This document shows, piece by piece, positions 8,508 to 17,073 of a DNA stretch of 64,000 nt (its first letter is position 1; the number at the start of each line of letters is the position of its first letter). The translations under genes were made by a program, and so were the position numbers. Source of the DNA: Leptospira abararensis (lineage in GTDB: Bacteria; Spirochaetota; Leptospiria; Leptospirales; Leptospiraceae); assembly GCF_016918735.1 (NCBI RefSeq), contig NZ_JAFFPR010000035.1, positions 1-64,000 on the forward strand. The letters are read 5' to 3'. The notes beneath the pieces were generated by a model that saw only the letters and a list, made by a program, of their open reading frames with translations, was not told the origin of the DNA and ran no database searches.

Positions 8508-9827
8508 ATGATCATTTCAAGACCACAGACAGGGAAAGTAAGAACACGTAGAAACTTCGTTATGAGTTTTCTCGTAGGTTTATTTTTAGCAGCGCCATGG
8601 GTAGTGTTACCAGATAGTAGCCCTCTCATCCGGCTGGACATCCCTCATAGGATGTTTCACCTGTTTGGTGGTCTTTTTATCCCACAAGAAGGATTAATTT
8701 TATGGTTTTTCCTGCTGACAATGGGGCTCTCTCTTTTCTTTTTCACCTCCGTCATTGGCCGTGTTTGGTGCGGATGGGGGTGTCCTCAAACCATTTATAC
8801 CGATCTATTCGATAGAATTGGTCGGTTTGTTTTGGATTCTAAATATGGGAAGAAGGATGCATCGATTCACGGAAAACTCACAGTATACTTTCTTTGGGTT
8901 GTTGTATCCTTTATTGCTTCCTTCCATTGGATTGCTTACTTTGTAAGTCCCTATGAAATGTTAGCTGACTATACCAATTTAGCTGCATTTTCACAAACTT
9001 ACTTTTATTTTACATTATTCTTTACTGCGGCTATGTTTATCGATATCGGATTTATCCGAGAGCAGTTCTGCCGTTATGCTTGCCCATATGCAAGATTCCA
9101 AACCCTCCTAATGGATGAACATTCTTGGAATGTGACTTATGACTTCAAACGAGGGGAACCTCGCCGCGATGGGAAAACCAAAATCGGGGATTGTATCTCT
9201 TGCAATATGTGTGTGGTTGTTTGCCCTACCGGGATCGATATCCGTGAAGGTCTACAAGTTGGTTGTGTGGCTTGTGGAAAATGTGTAGATGCATGCACAT
9301 CCATCATGGCAAAAGAAGACAAAAAAACACTGATCGGATACTTCTCTCTGAAACAAATTGAAACCGGTGCCAAAATCAAATGGATTCGTCCAAGAACCGT
9401 TGTTTATGCGATTCTTTTGACAGTGGTCATTTCAGGAGCGATCATCCAACTCATTACAAGAAGTCCTATGTCGATGATTGCCGCATCTAATAAATCCATG
9501 CCCCCGATTCTAATTCCCGAAAACAAAATCAGGGCATTCGTCGCTCTACGCATTCAAAATATTGCGCCAATTGAAAAGGAATTCCATCTCTCTGCATTTG
9601 ATACAAGACATGGAAAAGAAATTTTAATTCGCTCCGGTGAGGAAAACAACCAATTCAAATTGGGATCAGGCGAAATCAAAAGTATTTCTGTGGTTTTAGA
9701 GACACAATCTCTCACAGAACAAGAATTAAATGAAGGATATTTACCAGGTTCTATTGTGTTAAACAATGCACAAGATCCAGACGAACGGTTGGAGAAAAAA
9801 CTCTCCTTAACATTACCAAGGAGGTAA
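8508..9827 (+). CDS. ccoG: Cytochrome c oxidase accessory protein CcoG (FixG/RdxA family)
   Basis: A 439-residue membrane-bound iron-sulfur protein needed for cbb3 assembly; the family is implicated in copper reduction for the oxidase. There are about five hydrophobic spans. GWGCPQTIY and CRYACPYARFQ motifs appear in the first half, two ferredoxin-like motifs (CISCNMCVVVCPTG and CVACGKCVDAC) at about residues 225-265, and a C-terminal immunoglobulin-like periplasmic domain. It starts two bases after the ccoP stop. Confidence 0.95.
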   Translation: MIISRPQTGKVRTRRNFVMSFLVGLFLAAPWVVLPDSSPLIRLDIPHRMFHLFGGLFIPQEGLILWFFLLTMGLSLFFFTSVIGRVWCGWGCPQTIYTDLFDRIGRFVLDSKYGKKDASIHGKLTVYFLWVVVSFIASFHWIAYFVSPYEMLADYTNLAAFSQTYFYFTLFFTAAMFIDIGFIREQFCRYACPYARFQTLLMDEHSWNVTYDFKRGEPRRDGKTKIGDCISCNMCVVVCPTGIDIREGLQVGCVACGKCVDACTSIMAKEDKKTLIGYFSLKQIETGAKIKWIRPRTVVYAILLTVVISGAIIQLITRSPMSMIAASNKSMPPILIPENKIRAFVALRIQNIAPIEKEFHLSAFDTRHGKEILIRSGEENNQFKLGSGEIKSISVVLETQSLTEQELNEGYLPGSIVLNNAQDPDERLEKKLSLTLPRR

Positions 9828-10318
9828 TGATGTTTAAAGAATTACACCCAAGCTTACGAAACGCCATGTATGTGGTACTTTTTAGTTTTACTGCTCTTGT
9901 GGCAGCCACGTTCTATACCATTCGTCTTACTTACAAAAACTTTGAACCGGTAATGGATAAAAACTATTACGAAATCGGACTCAACTACGAAAAGGCAATT
10001 GAGAACCAAAAGGAACTTTTGAAACAGGGGTATGTCTTAAAATCCAATTGGGACAACTTGAACCTCATTCCGTTCGGGGAATCCGAAATTTCAGTCCAAT
10101 TGGAAAAAGCTGGAACTATTACTGCTGCAAAGTCTATGGTCGTGTATTTAGAACGAAATGCAACGACAAAGAACACAGTACATTATAACTTAAAACCAAA
10201 CGCAAATGGATTTAGCGGCAAAATTCCACTTTTAGAAAAGGGAACTTGGAATTTGCGGCTGGTTGCAGACATTGATGGTAAATCCTTTGAAAGAGAAGGA
10301 AAGATCTCCGTTCGATGA
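9827..10318 (+). CDS. ccoH: FixH/CcoH family assembly protein
   Basis: A 163-residue protein with one N-terminal membrane span (about residues 12-32), the family motif DKNYYEIGLNYEKAIE shortly after it, and a beta-rich periplasmic domain. FixH proteins work with the FixI copper ATPase in cbb3 maturation. There are two adjacent ATG codons at 9827 and 9830, preceded by AAGGAGG inside the ccoG end. The gene overlaps the stop of ccoG and the start of the ATPase gene. Confidence 0.88.
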   Translation: MMFKELHPSLRNAMYVVLFSFTALVAATFYTIRLTYKNFEPVMDKNYYEIGLNYEKAIENQKELLKQGYVLKSNWDNLNLIPFGESEISVQLEKAGTITAAKSMVVYLERNATTKNTVHYNLKPNANGFSGKIPLLEKGTWNLRLVADIDGKSFEREGKISVR

Positions 10319-12777
10319 ACGAAAACCTTTCAGTCCTAACCAAAACAGAATGTGACCATTGTGGAAATCCCATCCGATTGGTAAGGATTGAAGCAAAGGT
10401 CGCAAATGATACAAAAGTTTTTTGTTGCGAAGGTTGTGAAACAGTTTACTCCATCATCAACTCACTCGGTGGAAGTTACTATTACAACTTAAAGGGAAAC
10501 ACAAAACTTGATCCTGTAAACATCGAAGATAACGATCTGGATCTGGAAAACGAACTTGTATACGAAAAGTTTGTTCGCACCTCAGGAAATCATTCTGAAG
10601 TTTCCATCCAAATCACGAATATCCATTGTTCTGCCTGTGTTTGGATCAATGAAAAAGTTTTAAACGAAGAAGAGGGAATCCTCTCGACTCAAATCAATTT
10701 TGCCTCCGGTAGAGCAAGAGTTCGGTTTGATCGTTCCAAAATCAAAATCTCTCGAATCCTAACTCTCATTCGTGCCATTGGGTACAAACCTGTCCTATTC
10801 TCCCCAACAGAAGGAACACTCGAAAAAACAAAACAACTAAAAACCCTACTCCTTCGTATCGGTGTGGCCGGGTTTTGTTTTGGAAATATCATGATCTTAA
10901 GTGTTGCCTTATATTCAGGATATTTCACTGGAATTGACTTAGATATCAAACGCCTTTTCCACTATGCCTCTTGGGTATTTGCCACTCCTGCGTATTTATA
11001 TTCCGGATATCCTTTTATGTCTGGCTTTTTAACAAGTGTCAGACGACGCACACTTTCTATGGACTTCCTATTGTTTTTAGGAATTTCCATGGCCTATTTT
11101 TATTCGGTTTATGTAACACTGACTGATGTGGGTGAGGTCTATTTTGATTCGGTGGCGATGATTTACTTCTTTATATTGATTGGGAAGTACTTCGAAGAAA
11201 AAGCCAGAGTGTTTGCTTCTGATAAATTAGAATCCATTCTTTGTAAACTTCCAGAGACTTCCATCCGAGTGACAGACTCTGGGGAAGAAACAATTCCCAG
11301 TAGTGAAATCAAAACTGGAGACAAAATTCGTGTGGCTCCAGGAAAACGCATTCCAGTGGATGCCATCCTTATCTCTGAACAAACCTATGTAGACGAATCC
11401 TTTCTCACTGGTGAGTCTTTACCGATTCGAAAAAAACGAGGGGACAGTATCCTTGCCGGTTCCCTCGCAATGGACAACCCAGCACTAATCGTCGCAGGTT
11501 CTGATTATCATGCCTCCACTCTTTCTTCCCTCAAACTCAGGTTAGAGGAAGCACTCCATCTCAAACCAAAATTACAAATTCTCACAGAACGTATCGCTTC
11601 GTATTTTATCTCTGTAGTCTTTGGACTGGCGTTTTTATGTTTTTTTGTTTGGTACTTTGTATCAGGTGGGAACCTAGAACAAAGCCTTGTGACAACCATT
11701 TCTGTTCTGATTGTGGCCTGTCCTTGTGCATTGGGGATTTCTGTTCCCACAGCCCTTGTTACCAATCATATTCTCAATGCCGATAAAGGTGTACTTTTAA
11801 AAAATCCTTCTGTTGTGGAAGCACTCGCCAAAGCCAACACCATCTTTTTAGATAAAACAGGGACTCTAACCGAAGGTAAATTTTTAGTAAGACAAGTATC
11901 TGTATCCGATGACCACCTACCACTTGTTTATCGAATCGAAAAAGAAGTGAACCATCCTTTGGCCAAATCACTTGTGAAATATTTAGACCCATTTAGTTCT
12001 GTTACTAAAAGAGCAAACTCCATCAGGCTGCTAAATTTAGAAAACATCCCTGGGCGTGGAGTGAAAGCAGAATTAGAAATGGATTCTAATTCACTTTCCG
12101 TGCTGATTGGGAACAGAAGTTTACTCGAAAAAGAACAAATCCCGATGGAAAAAATGCCCGAAGGGGAAGGATCTTTGATTTTACTTGCTGTGAATGGAAC
12201 TTATCGGGGAAGTTTTTTACTCGCAGATGAAATACGACCTGGTGCCAGGTCTTTTGTTTCCTTACTCAAACACTTTGTTCCGAACCTATCTATCCTTTCT
12301 GGGGATCGTTATGCAGCTGTGAAGTTCATTGCAGATACACTCGGAATCGAAAAATATTCCTCTGACCTTTCCCCCGAAGACAAACGCGGCCTCATCGCTG
12401 CATCCCAAAACAAAGGAAATATTGTCATTATGGTGGGAGATGGGATCAATGATAGTTTGTCTTTGGCACAGGCCAATGTTTCCATTTCTCATACAGAAGC
12501 AGAAGACCTCTCTTTAGAAAAATCAGATGTTGTTTTGACTTCAGGCAATTTGAATGGGCTTGTGCATTCCCTACTTTCTGCAAAAAAAACAAGAGAGGTT
12601 ATTTTACAAAATATCATCATATCTTTCTGTTATAATTCCATCATGTTACCACTTGCCATGTTCGGGCTTATGTTGCCCGTAATCTGTGCTGTGTTTATGG
12701 CATGTTCTAGCTTGACAGTCCTTCTCAATTCTCTTTCCATTAGATTTAGGATCCCCCAATGGAAGCCCTCTACTTAA
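10315..12777 (+). CDS. ccoI: Copper-transporting P1B-type ATPase for cbb3 assembly
   Basis: An 820-residue P-type ATPase of the FixI/CcoI group, which exports copper used to build the oxidase copper-B site. The N-terminus has a cysteine-rich metal-binding module (CDHCGNPI and CCEGCETVYS), then a heavy-metal-associated domain with HCSACVW at about residue 103. Next come membrane spans, the actuator motif FLTGESLP, the CPC ion-binding motif (ACPCALGIS, about residue 467), the phosphorylation site DKTGT (about 513) and the hinge motif GDGINDS. It overlaps ccoH by 4 bases and ccoS by 19. Confidence 0.96.
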   Translation: MNENLSVLTKTECDHCGNPIRLVRIEAKVANDTKVFCCEGCETVYSIINSLGGSYYYNLKGNTKLDPVNIEDNDLDLENELVYEKFVRTSGNHSEVSIQITNIHCSACVWINEKVLNEEEGILSTQINFASGRARVRFDRSKIKISRILTLIRAIGYKPVLFSPTEGTLEKTKQLKTLLLRIGVAGFCFGNIMILSVALYSGYFTGIDLDIKRLFHYASWVFATPAYLYSGYPFMSGFLTSVRRRTLSMDFLLFLGISMAYFYSVYVTLTDVGEVYFDSVAMIYFFILIGKYFEEKARVFASDKLESILCKLPETSIRVTDSGEETIPSSEIKTGDKIRVAPGKRIPVDAILISEQTYVDESFLTGESLPIRKKRGDSILAGSLAMDNPALIVAGSDYHASTLSSLKLRLEEALHLKPKLQILTERIASYFISVVFGLAFLCFFVWYFVSGGNLEQSLVTTISVLIVACPCALGISVPTALVTNHILNADKGVLLKNPSVVEALAKANTIFLDKTGTLTEGKFLVRQVSVSDDHLPLVYRIEKEVNHPLAKSLVKYLDPFSSVTKRANSIRLLNLENIPGRGVKAELEMDSNSLSVLIGNRSLLEKEQIPMEKMPEGEGSLILLAVNGTYRGSFLLADEIRPGARSFVSLLKHFVPNLSILSGDRYAAVKFIADTLGIEKYSSDLSPEDKRGLIAASQNKGNIVIMVGDGINDSLSLAQANVSISHTEAEDLSLEKSDVVLTSGNLNGLVHSLLSAKKTREVILQNIIISFCYNSIMLPLAMFGLMLPVICAVFMACSSLTVLLNSLSIRFRIPQWKPST

Positions 12778-12956
12778 CCATCCCTATGGCAATGTGTATT
12801 GCCGCCTTCTTTCTCTATGTCTTTATCACTGCTTTTCGCAAAGGCCAGTTTGAGGACATAGAATCTCCCAAATATAGAATGTTCTTCGAAGAAGAAGAAT
12901 ACCCACAAAGTAAGTCAAAACCAAATCAAACCGATGGACCAACTAGCAAATCTTAG
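12759..12956 (+). CDS. ccoS: cbb3 oxidase maturation protein CcoS
   Basis: A 65-residue protein with one N-terminal membrane span (LTIPMAMCIAAFFLYVFI) and a short cytoplasmic tail containing GQFEDIESPKYRM, the usual CcoS pattern of an aromatic/acidic tail after FxWA-type residues. CcoS is required for cofactor insertion into cbb3 oxidases. It overlaps the ATPase gene before it and the membrane-protein gene after it, consistent with one coupled operon. The PKYRM tail is shared with the CcoQ-like protein. Confidence 0.88.
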   Translation: MEALYLTIPMAMCIAAFFLYVFITAFRKGQFEDIESPKYRMFFEEEEYPQSKSKPNQTDGPTSKS

Positions 12957-13620
12957 CTTCTTTGTATCCATACTTGTGTATGGATTCGTCAGCAGTTTTC
13001 ATTGTTTGGTGATGTGTGGTCCCTTTGTTTCGCTTCTACAAACAGAAAAAGGAAAACCCATTCCCATTTATCTCTACCACCTAGGAAGAATGATTTCTTA
13101 TACTTTTTTAGGTATGGTACTTGGCTTTCTTGGCAAAGGAGCCAATGCCTTAGGAGATCTAACTGCGATCAAAGGTGTTGCAGGAGTATTTACTTTTTTA
13201 TTTCTGATTGTATTTGCCATCCGCACCTACTCCCTCAAATCAACTTCAACGTTTGGAGCTTTGCCTCAAGGGATTCGAAAGTTTTTAGAGAAGGTTCGTT
13301 CTCGGTTTAGTAAAAATGGACTTGGATTTGGAATCGGAATTGTGAGTGCCCTACTCCCTTGTGGAGTTTTGTATCCAGCCTATGCAGCATCCTTTGCCAC
13401 AGGAAACCTACTCACAGGAGGTCTTGTGATGTTCTTCTTTTATTTGGGAACAGTTCCGGCACTCACCGGACTGAGTATCCTTGTAGGAAAATGGAGGCAC
13501 CACATCCAACCGAAGTGGATTCCAGCTTTTGGAACTCTTATGATTTTAACTTCTCTCAGTTTTTTACTCTATAGATTGTTTTTCCATAATCATGGAGAAT
13601 CTTGTGACCACTTGTTGTAA
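12934..13620 (+). CDS. SafE/DsbD-like membrane protein of the cbb3 cluster
   Basis: A 228-residue polytopic membrane protein with about six spans and the motif SSFHCLVMCGPF near the N-terminus, then LPCGVLYPAYA in the second half. These are typical of the DsbD_2 / sulfite exporter TauE/SafE-like proteins that often close cbb3 operons. The conserved Cys-bearing motifs suggest thiol or copper handling across the membrane, but the exact role is not known. It is the last gene of the operon and overlaps ccoS by 23 bases. Confidence 0.85.
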   Translation: MDQLANLSFFVSILVYGFVSSFHCLVMCGPFVSLLQTEKGKPIPIYLYHLGRMISYTFLGMVLGFLGKGANALGDLTAIKGVAGVFTFLFLIVFAIRTYSLKSTSTFGALPQGIRKFLEKVRSRFSKNGLGFGIGIVSALLPCGVLYPAYAASFATGNLLTGGLVMFFFYLGTVPALTGLSILVGKWRHHIQPKWIPAFGTLMILTSLSFLLYRLFFHNHGESCDHLL

Positions 13621-13680
13621 CTCCAGTGTTCTCTTAACTTATTTCAGTTAAACTGTCGCTTACATCCACCTAATACTGAA

Positions 13681-13701
13681 ATACGGTCACTAGTGCCGTA
13701 T
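13681..13701. terminator. Possible bidirectional terminator hairpin
   Basis: ATACGG (13681-13686) pairs with CCGTAT (13696-13701), with a nine-base loop. It sits between the convergent ends of the cbb3 operon (13620) and the gene ending at 13704. The stem is short and the T/A tracts are weak. Confidence 0.3.
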
Positions 13702-13703
13702 AC

Positions 13704-14033
13704 TTAAAAACTTCTCCCTCGGAAATATTTTTCTTTGAAGTGACTCACTAAGTCTTGGTTGATATTGGTATCGTTGTTATTGCCAATCACGGCGATGAGT
13801 TTTTTTGCTAAGTTTCGGTCATGATTGACTAACCATCGTCTATACTGAGTATTCAGTTCCGACTCTCCTACAAGGATGACCTCGCTTGGTGACTGTAAGG
13901 TATTCGTGATCTCCTCAAAATCCCAGACATCCGATTCCATCGGTTTCTCCCAAGTTTTAGATCGCATTTGGTCTGATTCAAATTTGATCATCTCAATTCG
14001 TTTTTTGTTGAGGTATAGGATGCAGGCGTTCAT
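13704..14033 (-). CDS. Release-factor-domain-like small protein (translational machinery protein family)
   Basis: A 109-residue protein if started at the ATG at 14033, which is preceded by GGAAG seven bases upstream; a longer frame begins at 14066. The C-terminal half (EVILVGESELNTQYRRWLV, then a run to FKEKYF) resembles small bacterial proteins annotated as translational machinery protein, related to the middle domain of eukaryotic/archaeal release factor 1. The N-terminus (NACILYLNKKRIEMIKF) fits the opening beta hairpin of that fold. The function in bacteria is unclear; ribosome-associated or stress-related roles have been suggested for the superfamily. Confidence 0.6.
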   Translation of the reverse strand: MNACILYLNKKRIEMIKFESDQMRSKTWEKPMESDVWDFEEITNTLQSPSEVILVGESELNTQYRRWLVNHDRNLAKKLIAVIGNNNDTNINQDLVSHFKEKYFRGRSF

Positions 14034-14137
14034 ATTTTCACTTCCCTTTCCTAAATTATGACGCAAAGGAAAACAAAATCACACCCTTTTTAAAAAAACC
14101 TTCTGTTCTCTTTCCTAACTTTTATCATTGATAAATG

Positions 14138-14401
14138 TCAATCCATACTCAAACTCACAATCGATTCTGAACTGAGTTCATCCACCAGATAATGGATATT
14201 AGTTGATAGTTCACTAGGCTCAATGATCAACTCATTAAAAAATAATAGGGAAAAGACCAAACTAGAAGTAGCTAAAGCGACATAAATTTTGCGTTTAGTC
14301 TTCTCGGTTCTGATCCTAACTTTGGTCTGTCTTACTAAACGTAATTCGAAATCAGAATCATTCAAAAGTTGTTCCCATTTTTTAGGATTCTTGGAATTCA
14401 T
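14138..14401 (-). CDS. Small single-span membrane protein, possible anti-sigma factor
   Basis: An 87-residue protein with a basic cytoplasmic N-terminus (about 40 residues), one membrane span (IYVALATSSLVFSLLFF) and a short acidic extracytoplasmic tail. It overlaps the ECF sigma gene upstream by 20 bases and is transcribed after it. Size, topology and position are those of minimal anti-sigma factors such as CnrY, but no zinc-binding anti-sigma motif is visible, so the role is inferred from context. Confidence 0.65.
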   Translation of the reverse strand: MNSKNPKKWEQLLNDSDFELRLVRQTKVRIRTEKTKRKIYVALATSSLVFSLLFFNELIIEPSELSTNIHYLVDELSSESIVSLSMD

Positions 14402-14906
14402 TTTTTCCTCCTGGTATGTGTTTGCGGATCCATTCTTTCATTCGGAACAAACGTGACTTTACTGTTCCTTGTTGGATTTCCAATTCCTTCGCAATTTCTT
14501 CCATCGTATTACCAGCCAAATAAAGGCGTAAGGTTTGGCGATACACTTCAGGGATCCTGTCAAGCATGGATTCGATCCAGTCTTCCTTTTCCCATGTAGC
14601 TGCATCGCGTGCGCCCGAAAGTTGAACTTTGTTTTTTACTAAGTATCGTTTTGCTTTCTCTTCTTCTCGTAATCGTTTTTCATTCATACGTAAGGATTCA
14701 TTACGAGCAATGGTGTAGATCCAAGTAGAAATCTTGGACCTTCCATCAAACCCACCCTTCTCCAAAGATTTAAAAGCACGAAAGTATACTTCCTGAACTA
14801 CATCTTCTGTAGCATCATCAAAACGGTCGATGAGAGTATCACCGACCGTTTTAAGAACCAAATATTTGGTTTCTTTGACTACTGTTTCGAAGTCAAACTC
14901 TGGCAT
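14382..14906 (-). CDS. ECF-type RNA polymerase sigma factor
   Basis: A 174-residue group 4 sigma factor. Region 2 includes DVVQEVYFRAFKSL and STWIYTIARNESLR (core binding and -10 recognition). Region 4 includes IPEVYRQTLRLYLAGNTMEE and an HTH with QGTVKSRLFRMKEWIRK (-35 recognition). It lies 4 bases after a Spy-like lipoprotein gene and overlaps a one-span membrane protein gene, forming a three-gene module. The natural expectation is an envelope or metal stress response. Confidence 0.93.
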   Translation of the reverse strand: MPEFDFETVVKETKYLVLKTVGDTLIDRFDDATEDVVQEVYFRAFKSLEKGGFDGRSKISTWIYTIARNESLRMNEKRLREEEKAKRYLVKNKVQLSGARDAATWEKEDWIESMLDRIPEVYRQTLRLYLAGNTMEEIAKELEIQQGTVKSRLFRMKEWIRKHIPGGKNEFQES

Positions 14907-14909
14907 TGT

Positions 14910-15362
14910 TTACTCTTCCGGTGGTTGGTGGCGGCTTGCGAAACGTTCCACTAGATCAGCAAATTTTTCCCTTTGTTCTGGTTTTAAAACTGCATGGAAT
15001 TCAACAAGTTTGGATTGAAAAAACTTACGCATCTCTTGATGGCGAGTTTCTCTTTCGATACTCATTTTATCCAATAACTTGGTATCAATTTTCTCAGCCC
15101 GAATCTGTGTAGCCATTTCCTTTGCCCAAGATTCATGTTTTGGTTTCATTTCTTTGTGTTTAGCAATGAGTTCCGCTTTGATGGTTTCTAATTTTGCTTT
15201 TTGTGTTTCATCCAAATCTAATTTGGATGTCAGTTTAGAAGCCACCCATTCGATACGTTTTTCGAAATCTTTATGTCCACGGCAATTTCCGAAGGCAAAT
15301 GCCATAACGGATACAAGACCGACTGTTGTTGTGATTTTTAAAACTTGTTTGAGAGAGATCAT
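14910..15362 (-). CDS. Spy/CnrX-like periplasmic lipoprotein
   Basis: A 150-residue lipoprotein. The signal peptide ends in a lipobox-like FGNC at residues 24-27. The rest is helical and highly charged, with two LTxxQ-type segments: LDLDETQKAKLETIKAELIA and LKPEQREKFADLVERF. This is the Spy/CpxP/CnrX fold pattern of periplasmic chaperones or metal sensors. Several histidines (GHKDF, KHKEM, KPKHESW, RHQEM, EFHAV) could bind metal. It is first in an operon with an ECF sigma factor and a small membrane protein, which suggests a sensor that acts on the sigma pathway. Confidence 0.75.
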   Translation of the reverse strand: MISLKQVLKITTTVGLVSVMAFAFGNCRGHKDFEKRIEWVASKLTSKLDLDETQKAKLETIKAELIAKHKEMKPKHESWAKEMATQIRAEKIDTKLLDKMSIERETRHQEMRKFFQSKLVEFHAVLKPEQREKFADLVERFASRHQPPEE

Positions 15363-15414
15363 AAAACCTTCCTTGTTTGTTTGGGAAATAAGACCCGGAA
15401 GATCGAGGAAGAGT

Positions 15415-15443
15415 TCCCTACCTCTGAAAAAAAGAGGCAGGGA
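15415..15443 (-). terminator. Strong hairpin, probable terminator of the lipoprotein gene
   Basis: TCCCT-A-CCTCT (15415-15425) pairs with AGAGG-C-AGGGA (15433-15443): ten pairs with one internal mismatch and a short A-rich loop. It lies 15 bases beyond the stop of the minus-strand lipoprotein gene ending at 15458 and before the start of the next minus-strand gene at 15362. Confidence 0.5.
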
Positions 15444-15457
15444 CTAAAAAATTTAAA

Positions 15458-15838
15458 TTAGAAACTTGGAAACGGGTCTCCCGTAATATAACCATCTGTT
15501 TTCAAATCTTGGCATGAAATGATATTGGCGATTGTTGGACCAAGGACCACTCCTTTAAACCCTTGGATGTCAGTAATACACTGATCTATATCAGCTTTGA
15601 CATAGTATTTTTCAGACTGGATATTTGCAATATCCGGCGCCACTAAACTAAGTATACTGATGTCAGCTCTACCAATTAAAATGATAGATCTGACTAAGTC
15701 CGTTTGGATAGCCGCATCAGTAATTCGGGAAGCCGCAACAGAACCTTTTTCACGATCGATCGTTGCGCCTGCTGGATTTAAGATCAAACAGTTAGTTAGC
15801 GAAAACGCTAAAGCAACAAAAAGTAATTTTTTTAACAT
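15458..15838 (-). CDS. TIGR04452-type Leptospira lipoprotein
   Basis: A 126-residue lipoprotein starting at the ATG at 15838, with AAGGAAA seven bases upstream. The signal peptide MLKKLLFVALAFSLTNC carries the lipobox cysteine at residue 17. The mature part contains SRITDAAIQTDLVRSI and YYVKADIDQCITD, which I recognise as the pattern of the TIGR04452 family, short lipoproteins known from Leptospira. Two more cysteines (DQC and ISCQDL) may pair in the periplasm. The function is unknown. Confidence 0.75.
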   Translation of the reverse strand: MLKKLLFVALAFSLTNCLILNPAGATIDREKGSVAASRITDAAIQTDLVRSIILIGRADISILSLVAPDIANIQSEKYYVKADIDQCITDIQGFKGVVLGPTIANIISCQDLKTDGYITGDPFPSF

Positions 15839-15930
15839 AAATGTTTCCTTGGACAATGGTTTCACCAAATCTAATTCATCCATATTTGTGTTTCAAGAAA
15901 AAACTAGAGTGATTCTTTAATTAACAGTGG

Positions 15931-16614
15931 TCAATCGCCTACGATAAAGATAGTGAGATACCAATTGTTTTTCTTTTTTTCAAAGAAGGCTCTGTAGTCA
16001 AGAGGACTACGTAAGAACCGGTCACATACGTACCCTGGTTTTCCTTGCGGTGTACATATTTTTTTCCAGTTACAGTTACTTTCCTTCTCCAGACGCCTTC
16101 CATCCAAATCATCTGCTTCTGCTCTCACAATTTGATAACTAAGCTTTTCGATGGATTTTGATTCTTTGGAAGCATCTTCTCTTACGTTGACATTCTTGCC
16201 AATGACCAAATAATGAGTGAAGGGATCATAATCACCAGGGAAGGTTTCGAAAAAATAGGGAGCCACCATTTGTCCTTCTTTGTTCTGTCGAAAACCCAAT
16301 TTGACAACCTCTTCCATCAGTTCCCAAAAATTAGAAGATGATGGTTTTTCTGTTAGTTGGAATGATTTTAAAAAATCCTTTTTTCCCTCCTCCCCACCAA
16401 AAGAAAAATGAATGTCTTTGTCGATTACCTCTTCCAAGGTTTTCCGGTCTTTGGATTTCAGGATTTTTTGGAATTTGTTTTTGAATTCAACAAAACTTTT
16501 ATCCTTCGCCGAATGGTCGATAGGTGTTAACGTTTTTGATGTAAAAGGGTCACAAGGTAAGAGAATTGTAGGGACGAGGAAAAAAAGAAGAAGAAATGTG
16601 TAGTATTTTAGCAT
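15931..16614 (-). CDS. Exported SH3b-domain protein
   Basis: A 227-residue exported protein with an N-terminal signal peptide (YYTFLLLFFLVPTILLPC); the final cysteine could be a lipobox residue, but the context LLPCD is not ideal. A helical region at about residues 40-120 contains a DFLKSFQ-type nuclear-transport-like fold candidate. The bacterial SH3 segment follows at about 135-200 (VIGKNVNVREDASKES and GKPGYVCDRFL). It is probably envelope-located and may bind peptidoglycan or protein. No catalytic domain is seen. Confidence 0.7.
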   Translation of the reverse strand: MLKYYTFLLLFFLVPTILLPCDPFTSKTLTPIDHSAKDKSFVEFKNKFQKILKSKDRKTLEEVIDKDIHFSFGGEEGKKDFLKSFQLTEKPSSSNFWELMEEVVKLGFRQNKEGQMVAPYFFETFPGDYDPFTHYLVIGKNVNVREDASKESKSIEKLSYQIVRAEADDLDGRRLEKESNCNWKKICTPQGKPGYVCDRFLRSPLDYRAFFEKKKNNWYLTIFIVGD

Positions 16615-16651
16615 AAAACTTGCGAGAAGGATAAACCAAACCTGTAAAGAA

Positions 16652-17008
16652 TCAATTCTTTTTCGACATATTTACGGCAATGGCACATTGTTTTGCGATC
16701 CCAAGATTTTCCCGGATTTCTTCTAATGAAAGTTTTTTCCGTTTGAGTTCACATACTTTCAAAAATAGGTCGGCATATTCTTTGTCCAATTTTTCGCCCT
16801 CTTCGTCTTCTTCTGTAAGCACTAGTTTGGCGATATCGACACAGGATCTTTCCGATTCCGGTAATAGTTGAAAGATGGTTTTTACGGTTTCTTCTTTTTG
16901 TTTACAAGAAACATTAGTGGGTTGTTTTTCCTTTCCCACGAGAACTGCCTGGGAAAAAGGAAATAGGAGAACGAGAAGTGAAAGTCTGATTTTAAACATC
17001 GGCAACAT
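16652..17008 (-). CDS. Small exported protein of unknown function
   Basis: A 118-residue protein if started at the ATG at 17008 (GGGAAGAAG upstream); a longer frame begins at 17023 and a shorter ATG is at 16999. It has a signal peptide ending near SQAVLVG. The mature part is helical with four cysteines (VSCKQKEE, ERSCVDIA, KVCELKRKK, AKQCAIAV), evenly spaced as in small helical-hairpin disulfide proteins. It is divergent from aspA. I do not recognise a family. Confidence 0.6.
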   Translation of the reverse strand: MLPMFKIRLSLLVLLFPFSQAVLVGKEKQPTNVSCKQKEETVKTIFQLLPESERSCVDIAKLVLTEEDEEGEKLDKEYADLFLKVCELKRKKLSLEEIRENLGIAKQCAIAVNMSKKN

Positions 17009-17073
17009 AAATCTTCTTCCCATTTGGATTTGGTCGAGTATCTTTCGTCCTATCCAAGAGAATTTAGGAAACT

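Noticed and set aside
14369..15018. Plus-strand frames over the sigma factor and Spy-like genes
   Set aside because: The minus strand there encodes clear sigma regions 2 and 4 and a lipoprotein; the plus-strand translations have random composition.
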